From assembly GCA_039583875.1 (NCBI GenBank), contig CM077157.1, forward strand, positions 72,354,346 to 72,418,345: a DNA stretch of 64,000 nucleotides, in the 5' to 3' direction. The notes below the pieces were generated by a model. It had not been told where the DNA came from. It saw nothing but the letters and a program-made list of their open reading frames with translations, and searched no databases. Shown here piece by piece: positions 10,122-21,046 of the stretch (the stretch's first letter is position 1; each line of letters begins with the position of its first letter). The position numbers and the translations under genes were made by a program. Source of the DNA: Platanthera guangdongensis. Lineage: Eukaryota; Streptophyta; Magnoliopsida; Asparagales; Orchidaceae.

Positions 10122-12266
10122 TGTAACACCCCCTATCCGTCGCATAGCATATAGCAGTAGATTCGGCCGGGGCCCGACGCCATATACCACAGACAGACCA
10201 GGTGGTAACTCAATGGAAACCATCCAACCAATCCAACGTCCTACACAGAGCATTCTAGCGGAAGCAGTTTTATAAGTTGTAATTAAAAGAACCCAACAAC
10301 AAGCATGAATGTCCACTAACAAGCCAAAAAGGAATGAAGTACATACACACGTACTGGCCTTAAGGTCTTACAAATGGTTTACTCTTATTACATGTTTTCC
10401 ATACCACGGCACGCAGGCCAGTCATACATTAACAAAAGCAAGTACACACTCTAAATAGGCCTTCGAGGGCCGGCTTCGTAATTTTGGCTTTAGCCCGATA
10501 TTGGTCGCTTGGTCCAGCAGCACCTGCAAGCAACAAACCACCGCACGGTGGCAAACAAAAGCAACGGTCAGCAATGCTGACCAAATTATAACAATCCCAC
10601 CCTCAATTCGGGGCGGCGATGCTCCTTCCCTGCACTTATTAGCATAACCAAGCAGTATATAAATATACATTGCATCACAAGCATTGGCACGCACGGCCAC
10701 ACGCCCCGTGCACTCAGGGCACATTCTCGGTGAACTGGCAAATGTCATGTCAATTTAAGCCATAGACATTCTGGACTCACCACCGCCACTTTGACGGCCA
10801 AACATATGAGCATTTTTTCTTCCCGGCATGGGTCACGTCAGTTTAAGCCATAAACCGCCGAAGACCCTCATCTATGCCAACGACTCTAACCGAACGACAT
10901 AGAACGGGTACGGTTCCATCTAACCTGTGCTCACATCGCAACGACAATTTAAGCCATATGCGCAGGTCAAACTTCTCCGTGTCCCGTTTCCATCACATAC
11001 TTCACATAACCCGGTTATGTTCAAGTTGGCTCCCAGGCCACCAAGTTGGCAAGATCACGCATCCACCCTATTTTTCGGGTGCACCTTAGGGTTAATCCCC
11101 AAGGCTCCCTGTTGCAATCTACCACGTAGAAAACTCGAAAAACAAACATTCGCACGGAGTCTTCTCCGGCATTTATGCAATACAACATCACCTATCCAGA
11201 CCAACATGTCCGGATAGGCTTCACACATCATGCCTATGGCCGTTCTCGATTACGGACTCTACACAATGGGGACTTCAAATATCTACCCGAAGGAATGCCT
11301 CCAACTCACCGCAAACTCACGAGAGCGGGCTTCCTATGCAAAAGAAGTAGAGCTTCACATGCTCAAGTAGAGAATCGTTACCCTAGCCAAGAATAGTCTC
11401 GAGAACTCCTCCATCGTAGATCCGAAGTCGGCTCGCGATTTCGAGCTCTGAAACTCCTCCAACGACTGGATCTAGACTTCTTCTTCCTCCTTTGCTCTCC
11501 CCTCTCTCTAAGATTTAGATAGAGAACACGACAGGAAAAATAAGGGTTCTAAAACCCTTCTCTTGGGTATAACCTCTTCGGGAATAACCACAACCGTCAG
11601 ATCCCACAAAAAGGGATGCACGGGTACGATCCAGGTCTGACCTGGACTAATGGGGCTAAACACCGCATGGATCACCAATAGTAGCAGGACACGTTCGCGT
11701 CAAAATAGTGTCGGAACATTTTGGTCAACTCCCGCCAAAACCCCAACGTCAACACTCAGCGTCGACAGAATCAAACACGCCACAATGCAGCCCGCGCTCG
11801 ACGATCGTCGAACCAAGATTATCGACCGCTGCCAGATCATCGACCGGAAAACTCTGGCCAAATCGTCGAACGCACGACCCGATCGTCGACCGTAGAACAA
11901 CACAGATCGTCATTCGCAGAATTGTGACCAGATCGCCGAGCGCTGCTCGACGATCATCGAACCCAGAATATCGACAGATCGTCAACCACAGCATTGTGAC
12001 CAGATCGTCGAACCCAGATTTCTGCCTGATCGATTTTCCAGAACTTTTGATCTACCCCGACACGCCCTGGGACACGCCCGTGTCCAGGGCCGTGTTTGCT
12101 GCTCGACGATCGTCGAACCCAATTTCATCGACCTCTCGGCCAAATCATCGAACCCAACACGACACGCCCTGGGACACGCCCGTGTAAAAGGCCGTGTACC
12201 TCCTGCCAAATTCCAAATATGGCCCGGAATGCCTCCCGTCGCTCTTTTGAGTTTCGGGGCGTTACA
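10122..12266 (-). repeat. 3' LTR of the Tekay derivative
   Basis: Spans 2145 bp and matches 13623-15866 along most of its length. It is followed (plus strand) by GCTCTCCCCCTCTT at 12267-12280, the complement of the polypurine tract, which makes this the 3' LTR. Compared with the partner it carries a foreign 30-base patch at 11388-11417 identical to the element's gag, and it lacks one block of the TCGTCGA array. Confidence 0.9.
11790..12190. repeat. Degenerate TCGTCGA array and CACGCCC hairpins in Tekay LTR
   Basis: GATCGTCGAACCCAG-like units repeat irregularly from about 11790 to 12150. They are followed by GACACGCCCTGGGACACGCC-type words near 12060 and 12170 that can pair with their own complements. 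The second LTR carries the same array at about 15330-15790 with extra units. Confidence 0.7.
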
Positions 12267-12280
12267 GCTCTCCCCCTCTT

Positions 12281-12710
12281 AAAAGAATTTCGTCCACGAA
12301 ATTACATAAAGGAAAGATAAGTACAATACCAAAATTTGTACCTGAGCGGAACAACTCCGGATACTCATCAAGCATAGTCTGCACTCGCTCCCAAGAGGGC
12401 TCCTTTCGACCGCAATTGTCCCAACGGACCTTGACCATCCTGATCTCTTTATTGCGTAGCTGCTAGACTTCCGAGTCTTCAATACGCACGGGCTTTACCT
12501 TGTCGTCAACCCACTATCAATCGGCACTTGATCGACCGCGATCACTTGCGAAGGCTCTTGCACCGCCTTACGCAGCACCGATATATGGAATATATCAGGT
12601 AGACCAGTGAGCTCCACCGATAGCTTCAACCGATAAGCCGCTTCTCCAATCCGCTCCAGAACCTCAAACGGCCCAAGGTACCTCGGGCTTAGCTTTTTCA
12701 AGCACTGCAC
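12281..12710 (-). pseudogene. Integrase C-terminus and chromodomain (Tekay derivative)
   Basis: On the minus strand, 12710 to 12495 encodes KKLSPRYLGPFEVLERIGEA and FHISVLRK, the conserved segment after the integrase core in chromoviruses. Further along (about 12480-12340) come VKVRWDNC and EPSWERVQTML, which resemble the chromodomain that directs chromoviruses to heterochromatin. A CAG-to-TAG type stop (about 12462) and a frame change near 12505 interrupt it. Directly upstream the integrase stops abruptly at the deletion junction near 12711. Confidence 0.83.
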
Positions 12711-13397
12711 CCGCTAGAATTGATTCGTCTTGCACTCCTCATCCGTGATGGTGGAGCTAGAATATCGACTCAATCGAGTAAACTCGTGGAGGTATTCATC
12801 CACGCTAGGATCTCCTTGAACCAACTTCAGGAACTCGTTCTCCAACGTTATCCTATACGTCGAAGGGAGGTACCTAGCCAAGAATAGTCTCGAGAACTCC
12901 TCCATCGAGACATCTGTAAGTTGCCTACCTCTAAATAGATGCAGCTCCAGTCCTTCCCACAACAATCTCGCTTCACCGTCCAGAAGGAACGTAGCAATAG
13001 TGGTCATTTTCCATTCCTCCGTCTCTGTCGCTGTCAAGACTCTCTTCACACGGGAGAGCCAGTCTTCAGATTGAGATAGGGTTCCCAACCCCGAGAATAC
13101 CGGAGGATTAAAGCTCATGACATGCTTGAGCTGTCTCTCGGTTTCCCTCCTTGGCACCAACGGTTCCTCTACTACTTGTTCCATCCTTCTCGATTCTACC
13201 TCTGGAAGAGGTACCTACTCCATCGCAGGAGCGGGCTGCTGCATTTGCCTTGCAGCCTGCGCATTAATCATGGCGAACACTGCTTCGGCAACCAATCGTA
13301 TGGTCTCAGCCGATGGAGGTGTTGCAGGAGCATCATTTAGTGCACTGCTAGCCTCAGAAACTCGACATTCCGACGGCCCAGCACCGCTTCTGGTCAC
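12711..13397 (-). pseudogene. gag: gag, N-terminal part (Tekay derivative)
   Basis: Reads on the minus strand from ATG at 13397. It has an N-terminal acidic region, a TAG near 13215, then the gag capsid domain (FNPPVFSG, SEDWLSRVKRVL, FLLDGEARLLWEG, FSRLFLARYLP, FLKLVQGDPSVDEYLHEF). It ends at a TAG exactly where integrase sequence begins. Similarity stops in the middle of Gag, before any zinc knuckle, so the C-terminal part of Gag was lost with pol. Confidence 0.87.
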
Positions 13398-13610
13398 CTA
13401 TAGTGGTACAAAACACCGTTAAGCGACCAAACAAAATTACAAACAACAATTATAGGAAAACGCAGGTTCCCCAAACACGTGTATTTTCCTTCCTAAGTGG
13501 ACATTTATGGGTTCTTTTGTTGTTATAACGATGACGCACATACATGTGCTCACCACCCCTTAAAAAGAATTCGTCCACGAATTCATTTAAGCCTGATCGA
13601 AACCAGTAGT

Positions 13611-13619
13611 CTGATACCA
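13611..13619 (-). other. Primer binding site, initiator tRNA-Met type (Tekay derivative)
   Basis: The minus strand reads TGGTATCAG directly after the 5' LTR end, separated by a few bases. This is the complement of the initiator tRNA-Met 3' end and fixes the element's orientation as minus. Confidence 0.85.
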
Positions 13620-13622
13620 AAT

Positions 13623-15866
13623 TGTAACACCCCCTTTCCGTCGCATAGCATATAGCAGTTGGTTCGGTCGGGGCCCGACGCCATATACCACAGACAGACC
13701 CGGTGGTTACTCAATGAAAATCATCCAACCAATCCAACGTCCTACACAGAGCATTCTAGCGGAAGCACTTTTATAAGTTGTAATTAAAAGAACCCAAAAA
13801 CAAGCATGAATGTCCACTAACAAGCCAAAAAGGAATGAAGTACATACATAAGTACTGGCCTTAAGGCCTTACAAATGGTTTACTCTTATTACATGTTTTC
13901 CATACCACGGCACGCAGGCCGGTCATACATGAACAAAAGCAAGTAAACACTCCAAATAGGCCTTCGAGGGCCGGCTTCGCAATTTGGGCTTTAGCCCGCT
14001 ATTGGCCGCTTGGTCCAGCAGCACCTGCAAGCAACAAACCACCGCACGGTGGCAAACAAAAGCAACAGTCAGTAATGTTGACCAAATTATAACGATCCCG
14101 CCCTCAATTCGGGGCGGCGATGCTCCTTCCCCGCACTTATTAGCATAACCAAGCAGTATATAAATATACATTGCATCACAGGCATTGGCACGCACGGCCA
14201 CATGCCTCGTGCACTCAGGGCACATTCTCGGTGAACCGGCCAATGTCACATCAATTTAAGCCATAGATATTCCGGACTCACCACCGCCACTTTGACGGCC
14301 AAACATATGAGCATTTTGTCTTCCCGGCATGGGTCACGTCAATTTAAGCCATAGACTGCCAAAGACCCTCATCTATGCCAACGGCTCTAACCGAATGACA
14401 TAGAACGGGTACGGTTCCATCTAACCTGTGCTCACATCGCAACAACAATTTAAGACATATGCGCAGGTCAAACTTCTCTGAGACCCGCTTCCATCACATA
14501 CTTCACATAACTCGGTTATGTTCAAGTTGGCTCCCAGACCACCAAGTTGGCAAGATCACGCATCCGCCCAGTTTTCCGAGTGCACCTTAGGGTTAATCCC
14601 CAAGGCTCCCTGTTGCAATCTACCACGTAGAAAACCCGAAAAACAAACATTCGCACGGAGTCTTCTTCGGCATTTATGCAATGCAACATCACCGATCCAG
14701 ACCAACATGTCCGGATAGGCTTCACACATCATGCCTATGTCTGTTCTCGATTACGGACTCTACACAACGGGTACTTCACATATCTACTCAAAGGAACGCC
14801 TCCAACTCACCGCAAACTCGCGAGAGCGGGCTTCCTATGCAAAAGAAGTAGAGCTTCACATGCTCAAGTAGAGATTCGTTACCCTAGCGTTCTTCCTTGG
14901 CGCCATGGAAATGTAAGCGGATGAAAAGCACCGCAATCTCCTTGCCTTCGTAGATCCGAAATCGGCTCGTAATTTGGAGCTCTGAAACTCCTCCAACGAC
15001 TGGATCTAGACTTCTTCTTCCTCCTTTGCTCTCCCCTCTATCTAAGATTTAGACAGAGAACACGGCAGGAAAAATAAGGGTTCTTAAACACTTCTCTCGG
15101 GTATAACCTCTTCGGGAATAACCACAGCCGTCGGATCCCACAAAAAGGGATGCACGGATATGATCCAGGTTTGACCTGGATAAATGGGGCTAAACACCGC
15201 ATGGATCACCAATAGGAGCAGGACACGTCCGCGTCAAAATAGTGTCAGAACATTTTTGTCAACTCCCGCCAAAACCCCAGTGTCAACACTCCGCGTCGAT
15301 AGAATCAAACACGCCACATTGCGCCCCGCGCTTGACGATCGTCGAACCAAGATCGTCGACCGCTGCCAGATCGTCGACCGGAAAACTCTGGCCAAATCAT
15401 CGAACGCACGACCCGATCGTCGAACGGAGATCGCTGGCCAGATCGTCGAACCCACAGCCCGATCGTCGACCGCAGAACAACACAGATCGTCGACCGCAGA
15501 ATTGTGACCAGATCGTCGAGCGCTGCTCGACGATCGTCGAACCCAGAATATCGACAGATCATCGACTGCAGCATTGTGACCAGATCGTCGAATGCTGCTC
15601 GACAATCGTCGAACCCAGATTTCTGCCTGATCGATTTGCCAGAACTTTGAACTACCCCGACACGCCCTGGGACACGCCCGTGTCCAGGGCCGTGTTTGCT
15701 GCTCGACGATCGTCGAACCCAATTTCGTCGACCTCTCGGCCAAATCGTCGAACCCAACACGACACGCTCGGGGACACACCCGTGTCCCAGGCCGTGTACC
15801 TCATGCCAAATTCCAAATATGGCCCGGAACGCCTCCCGTCGCTCTTTTGAGTTTCGGGTCGTTACA
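13623..15866 (-). repeat. 5' LTR of the Tekay derivative
   Basis: Spans 2244 bp, beginning TGTAACACCCCC and ending GTTACA. It is about 100 bp longer than its partner, owing to an unaltered 63-base segment at 14888-14950 and an extra block of the TCGTCGA array near 15421-15470. The primer site beside it marks it as the 5' LTR of this minus-strand element. Confidence 0.9.
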
Positions 15867-15966
15867 GTGTGTGTGCGTGTATGAGTTCATTTTTTGCGGA
15901 ATTTATGTTTTAAAATGAAAAATCATTTGCTTTACTTTGACTCTTATCAAAATTACTAGTCGTTAT

Positions 15967-17548
15967 TGAAAGTCCACCTAGTGTCAACTACCTTCACCTA
16001 TGGGGGGGGGGGAATAGGTGACGTGCAGCATTTTTGCGGAATTAAAATTATACATGCACAAGAAAACAAAACAGCACAGCAAAGAAAGTACACAAGCAAT
16101 TTATAGTGGTTCCCCGATTTGGGTACATCCACTTTCCCCCTTCGACCTATCTCCCAACAAGGGACGACTCGGTCACTTCACCAACAGGATTGAAATCCAA
16201 TCCTTGCACTATCGGAAGGAACCCTTCCACACATAGAAGACAACACTCTCACAACACGGGTTGCACCCAACCCTTACAACTAGGAACCAACGTTCCTTTA
16301 CCACAAAATGAAACTAGAATGTATAAGAAATACAAACAACTTTTGGAGACAAGGTGTCCCTCTTCATTCGATGACGTGTTCTTGAGGTCAACGAAGAGTC
16401 CACAACCCTAGATCTCTCTTGGAGAGAATCTCCCCGAAACCGGCGGCGCCAAGAAGGGCAGCGGCTTGGTTCTCTGGATCGGCAGCGACAACGGTGTGCG
16501 GCTGCTGTACTTTGGAGATTCAAACTTCGTAGCAAGGCTAGCAAGGTCTACCAACGGTCACACTAGGATCGATCGTCTCAATCGATTCGGAAGGGGAAGG
16601 TTTTCCCGATCAACGAATCAAGAGACAAAGGATCTCTGGTTAGACGCGTGAGACGCTACGCTTGGCTAAGCTTCTGTCGCCGGAAGATCTAGAAGAATCA
16701 TGATCAAACGGCCGGCGATCGACTAACATGAGCGGCGACGGCGGCGGAGCAGGTATCGTGATTTAGGTCAAGGTCGGCGGCTTGGCTTCGTCTTTTTCTG
16801 TGTATGTCTGTTCAAAAATATGCGTGTACTTATACACTCGAATACTCCTTAATGACCGTTGTGGGTCCCACCAGAAGAAACCCCAAGCCCGGTTCAAAAC
16901 AGTGCCAGCGGCAGAGTCCGGTCCAGCAGTTTCCAGAAAATTGCCCAAGGCAAAATCGGTGAGAATCAAAGGTGATTCTCGACGAGTCGACGAGAATCAG
17001 CCGGTGATTCTCGACGATTCGGCGAGAATCACTAGTGAGTCTCGCCGAATCACTTGATGATTCTCGACGATTATGACTTAGCGCCAGATTTGCACGCTTT
17101 GATGTAGCCGGATAGAGACGTCGAGAATCAACTAGTGATTCTCGACGATTCGGCGAGAATCACTAGTGATTCTCGCCGAATCGGCGAGAATCACTTGGTG
17201 ATTCTCGTCGAATACTACTTGGATGATTTTTCGTCTTTCCTCCTCTGAGCTTCTCTTTGACCCATCCTTGCTCCTTGTCTGCTCTTGCATAATCACAGCC
17301 CTGTACTTGAAAGTAAGTACACTCCAATAGAGAGAGTACACGTAGGCCAACACACGGATCTGCGCAACGAGGGATTACGTCGTGCAGACCCGTGTATATT
17401 GACCTACTGCACCCTGACATTGGTATGCACTTAGCGTGGAATAACTGCAAGCACAACTTGAAATATTTTATCAAATACATTGTCTATTTACCTTAGCTTG
17501 TTTAAGGGCTTCTTAAAATTAGGTCCGTTGTGGATACAATACCCAACA
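15967..17548 (-). repeat. 3' LTR of the SIRE element
   Basis: Begins TGAAAGTCC and ends CCCAACA. About 30 bp inside the edge is an 11-base G run (16002-16012) flanked by TCACCTAT and ATAGGTGA, which can pair. At 16960-17215 there is an array of GATTCTCGACGA and GATTCTCGCCGA words, including a perfect 36-bp palindrome at 17147-17182. A TATA-like TGTATAAGTAC lies on the minus strand near 16836-16826. Confidence 0.92.
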
Positions 17549-17899
17549 ATCTCCCCCTATTTGAAGAAGCCTAAACCCTACAAGCTAAGGTGAATAGAGC
17601 GTATGGGAATGAAAATCATAAACTGGAAATTGAGTTGAGAGAGATATTCATTACCAATACCAATTGCTTGAGAGCAAACTTGGCGCCACCTTAGCCAACT
17701 TGGAGCCACCTTAGCCTTAGCCGAGAGGGTAATCTCCCCCTTTTTGGCTTCTGCAAATCTGGGTCTGTTGCATTTGACCCCTTGCTCCCCCTCAGTTCTT
17801 GCACCTGTGCTCACACTTGAGTTCCTAGCAGAGGCTCCCCCTAGATGCACGAGCCTGGAGCTTCGGTAGTCTTCATTCCTCATAGTTTAGCATCCCCAA
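17549..17899 (-). other. 3' spacer and polypurine tract of the SIRE element
   Basis: Non-coding stretch between the end of RNase H and the 3' LTR. The minus strand reads AAATAGGGGGAGAT against the LTR edge, a typical copia polypurine tract. No frame resembling an envelope protein is present. Confidence 0.8.
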
Positions 17900-19572
17900 T
17901 TAAGGTTTGAAAAGACTGAACTTGGCTTCGTCTAAGGGCTTTGTGAATATATCTGCAATCTGCTTGTCCGTGGGGACATAACAGAGAGAGATGTCCTTGT
18001 TCTCCACGTGCTCCCGAATGAAGTGGTAGCGCACTTCAATATGCTTCGTTCTGCTGTGCGATACCGGATTGTTGGCAATTGCAATTGCACTGGAGGAGTC
18101 GCAGTACATTGGTACTTCCTTGAACTGAAGGTCGTAGTCGGCTAACTGGTTTCTGATCCATAGGAATTGTGCGCAACAGCTGCCTGCCGAGATGTACTCA
18201 GACTCTGTTGTGGAGGTAGCTACACAATTCTGCTTCTTGCTGTTCCATGAGATAAGCCTTCTTCCGAGGAATTGACACGTCCCGGAAGTGCTTTTCCTGT
18301 CATCCCTACTCCCTGCAAAATCAGCATCTAAAAAACCTATTAGCTCGACATCATTGTTTCTCGGGTACCACAAGCCAAGATTGGGAGTACCTTTAAGGTA
18401 TCTTAGAATTCGCTTTGCAGTGACATAGTGAGATTCCTTAGTGTTCACCTGATATATGACACACACACATGTGGAGAACATGATATCCGGTCTACTGGCA
18501 GTAAGGTAGAGCAGAGATCCAATGATGCTTCTGTATTTGGTTTCATCGAAAGGTTTACCTTTCTCATCCTTATCCAGAGACATAGTGGATCCCATTGGAG
18601 TCCTCATAGAGGTTGCATTCTCCATACCGAATTTCTTGAGGAGTTCATTTGTGAACTTCGTCTGAGAGATGAAGATTCCATCCTCAGACTGTTTCACTTG
18701 AAGTCCCAAGAAATACCTTAGCTCTCCCATACTGCTCATTTCAAACTTTCCTTGCATAAGTTTAGAAAACTTTTTGCAAAGATTGTTGTCCGTTGAGCCG
18801 AATATAATGTCATCGACATAGATTTGCACCAGCAAAATCTTGCCTTTGACTTCCCTGAGAAACAATGTCTTATCTATTTTACCTCTAGAGAACTTGTTCT
18901 CAAGAAGAAAACTAGATAAAGTCTCATACCAAGCTCGTGGAGCTTGTTTTAAACCATATAGAGCTTTATTAAGAAAATATACATGATTGGGATAAGTAGG
19001 ATTGACAAAACCTGGGGGTTGAGCAACGTATACTTCCTCTTTCAGGTCTCCATTCAAGAATGCTGATTTCACATCCATTTGATAGACTGTGAATCCTTTG
19101 TGCGAAGCATACGCCAGGAACAATCTGATTGCCTCGAGCCTTGCCACTGGTGCAAAGGTCTGGTCGAAGTCAATCCCCTCCTCCTGTCTGTAACCTTGAG
19201 CCACCAGCCTGGCCTTGTTCTTTATGATAACACCATGTTCATCCAGTTTGTTTCTGAAGATCCACTTGGTGTCAATCACATTCTGCTTGTGTGGTCTAGG
19301 AACCAGCGTCCAAACGTTGCATCGTTCGAATTGATGTAGTTCATCTTGCATGGCCAAAATCCATGCCGCATCTTTGTTCGCCTCGTCGAACTTCTTTGGC
19401 TCAACCTTTGACAGGAAGCTAAGATGTAAAATCTCGTTAATAGTACCTCGTCGAGTTCTGACACCGTCACGAGGATCTCCGATGATCTGATCTCTAAGAT
19501 GATCCCTCACGTGCCGAAGCTCTAGAAGTCTGGCGTCTGGAGCTTCGACTACTTCTTGGGCTTCTCCTTCTT
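17900..19572 (-). pseudogene. Copia reverse transcriptase and RNase H (SIRE element)
   Basis: A 536-codon open stretch (17900-19510) with typical copia RT motifs. These are [35 protein letters not shown], the [10 protein letters not shown] segment, catalytic YVDD (18809-18820), FLGLQV, and RNase H motifs [23 protein letters not shown] and the terminal [13 protein letters not shown] with DIFTKPL. These domains would copy the RNA genome and degrade it. The RT domain is complete within this open stretch. The preceding linker (19511 to about 19660) reads correctly only in a different frame from the integrase, so a frameshift separates them. Confidence 0.92.
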
Positions 19573-21046
19573 CTAAGAGATTTGTTCCAGTGTGATATTC
19601 AACATTCCGAGTTGACGTTGAGGTGGAAACTTTGACGTACTTAGGAGTTTCATTTTAGCAGTCTCATCGAGACTCAGCTGTTCAAGTCGTGCACCTGCAT
19701 CTTCAAGAATACAGCTGGAAGAATTGCTGTTAAGCAAACTTCCTTCATCAAATACAACATTAATTGATTCTTCTACCACTAGGGTTTTCTTATTGAAGAC
19801 CCTATATGCCCGACTGTGGGAACTATAGCCCATGAATATGCCTTCGAAGTATTTTTCACCAAATTTAGTACGCGGGTACTTCCCATTATTCAGTACATAG
19901 CATCTGCAACCAAAGATCCTCAAGTAGGACATGGTTGGTTTCCTGCCTCTCAGTAGCTCATAAGGCGTCTTACGATGATGCTTGTTGATCAATGCTCGGT
20001 TTTGTACATGACAAGCTAAATTGACCGCCTCTGCCCAGAAGTATTCTGGGAGAGAAGCGTCTTTCAACATTGTCGTGCAGGCTTCAATGAGAGTTCTATT
20101 TCTCCTCTCCGCAACTCCATTTTGCTGAGGAGTGCGCGGGGAGGAAAACTCATGAAAGATACCTTGTTCTTCACAAAACTCTGTCATAGCACCAGATTCG
20201 AATTCTGTTCCATGGTCACTTCTGATTTTGACCACTGAGCAGTTAAATTCGTTCTGAACCTGCTTGACAAAACTAGTGAAGATGTCGAACGTATCCGACT
20301 TTCGTTTTAAGAATAACACTCATGTAAACCGAGAATGATCATCAACTATCACTAGCGTATAGGACTTGCCTCCCAAGCTATGAACTTGCATTGGACCAAA
20401 CAAGTTCATATGTAGAAGGTAAAGACATCGAGAAGAGTCTTTGTCTGCAATGCTCTTAAAGGTAGCCCGAGTCTGTTTGCCCATCTGGCATGCAGGACAG
20501 GGGCTATCTTTGATGCACTTGATAACGGGAGCATCCCTTACTAAGTTTTTAGAAAACAGCATACTAATTGTTTTGAAATTAACATGTGCCAATCTCTTGT
20601 GCCATTGTTCACAAAGAGATGCACTGCCTGTTGCCACTAGACATACGGGGGTAGATGAATCTAAACTAAGAAAATTTAAGCAGAAGATATTTCGGCTCCT
20701 AATGCCTGTTAATACCGTCTCAGAAGAGGCACATGATATTATCAGGCATTTATTCTTGCAGAACTTAACGTCATAACCTTTGTCACATAACTGACTTACA
20801 CTGATCAGGTTATGGTTTAACCCTTCAACATAAGCCACGTCGGTGATAGAGATTATACCGTTGGAAATCATACCGTAACCTCTGGTGACTCCTCGATCTG
20901 ACCCCCCAAAGATGACTTTGGGTCCATTCGCGACTGGAGTGTAATCACGCAGCGGGCTTCTTGTCCCAGTCATATGCCGGGAGCATCCACTGTCCAAGTA
21001 CCATATTGGCGTTTTGGTGGCCTTTGGACATTCCTGCAAAACAAAA
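19573..21046 (-). pseudogene. Copia protease and integrase (SIRE element)
   Basis: On the minus strand, a copia aspartic protease with IWYLDSGCSRHMTG (catalytic DSG near 20990) leads into the integrase zinc finger (HKRLAHVNF and CPACQMGKQTR). The core follows with VKIRSDHGTEFES and FSSPRTPQQNGVAERRNRTLIE. A TGA at 20320-20322 stands where related elements have Trp in the integrase core. A frameshift near 19650 precedes RT. Catalytic residues are otherwise recognisable, so these are recent lesions in a conserved module. Confidence 0.9.

Larger units (their letters stand above)
10122..15866 (-). mobile_element. Internally deleted Tekay/Del chromovirus
   Basis: Minus-strand Ty3/gypsy element bounded by LTRs that begin TGTAACACCCCC and end GTTACA. 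The flanks read GTGTG on each side, a 5-bp TSD that is ambiguous because the target is a TG repeat. Between the LTRs are only 1356 bp: gag, a short integrase C-terminus with a chromodomain, and nothing of protease, RT, RNase H or the integrase core. The gag type, the chromodomain, the initiator-Met primer site and the LTR ends identify the Tekay/Del branch of chromoviruses. It must have depended on other copies to move, or was deleted afterwards. Confidence 0.9.

Noticed and set aside
16782..17057. 91-codon frame repeated in both SIRE LTRs
   Set aside because: It is duplicated only because LTRs are duplicated, crosses the promoter, and has no recognisable motif.
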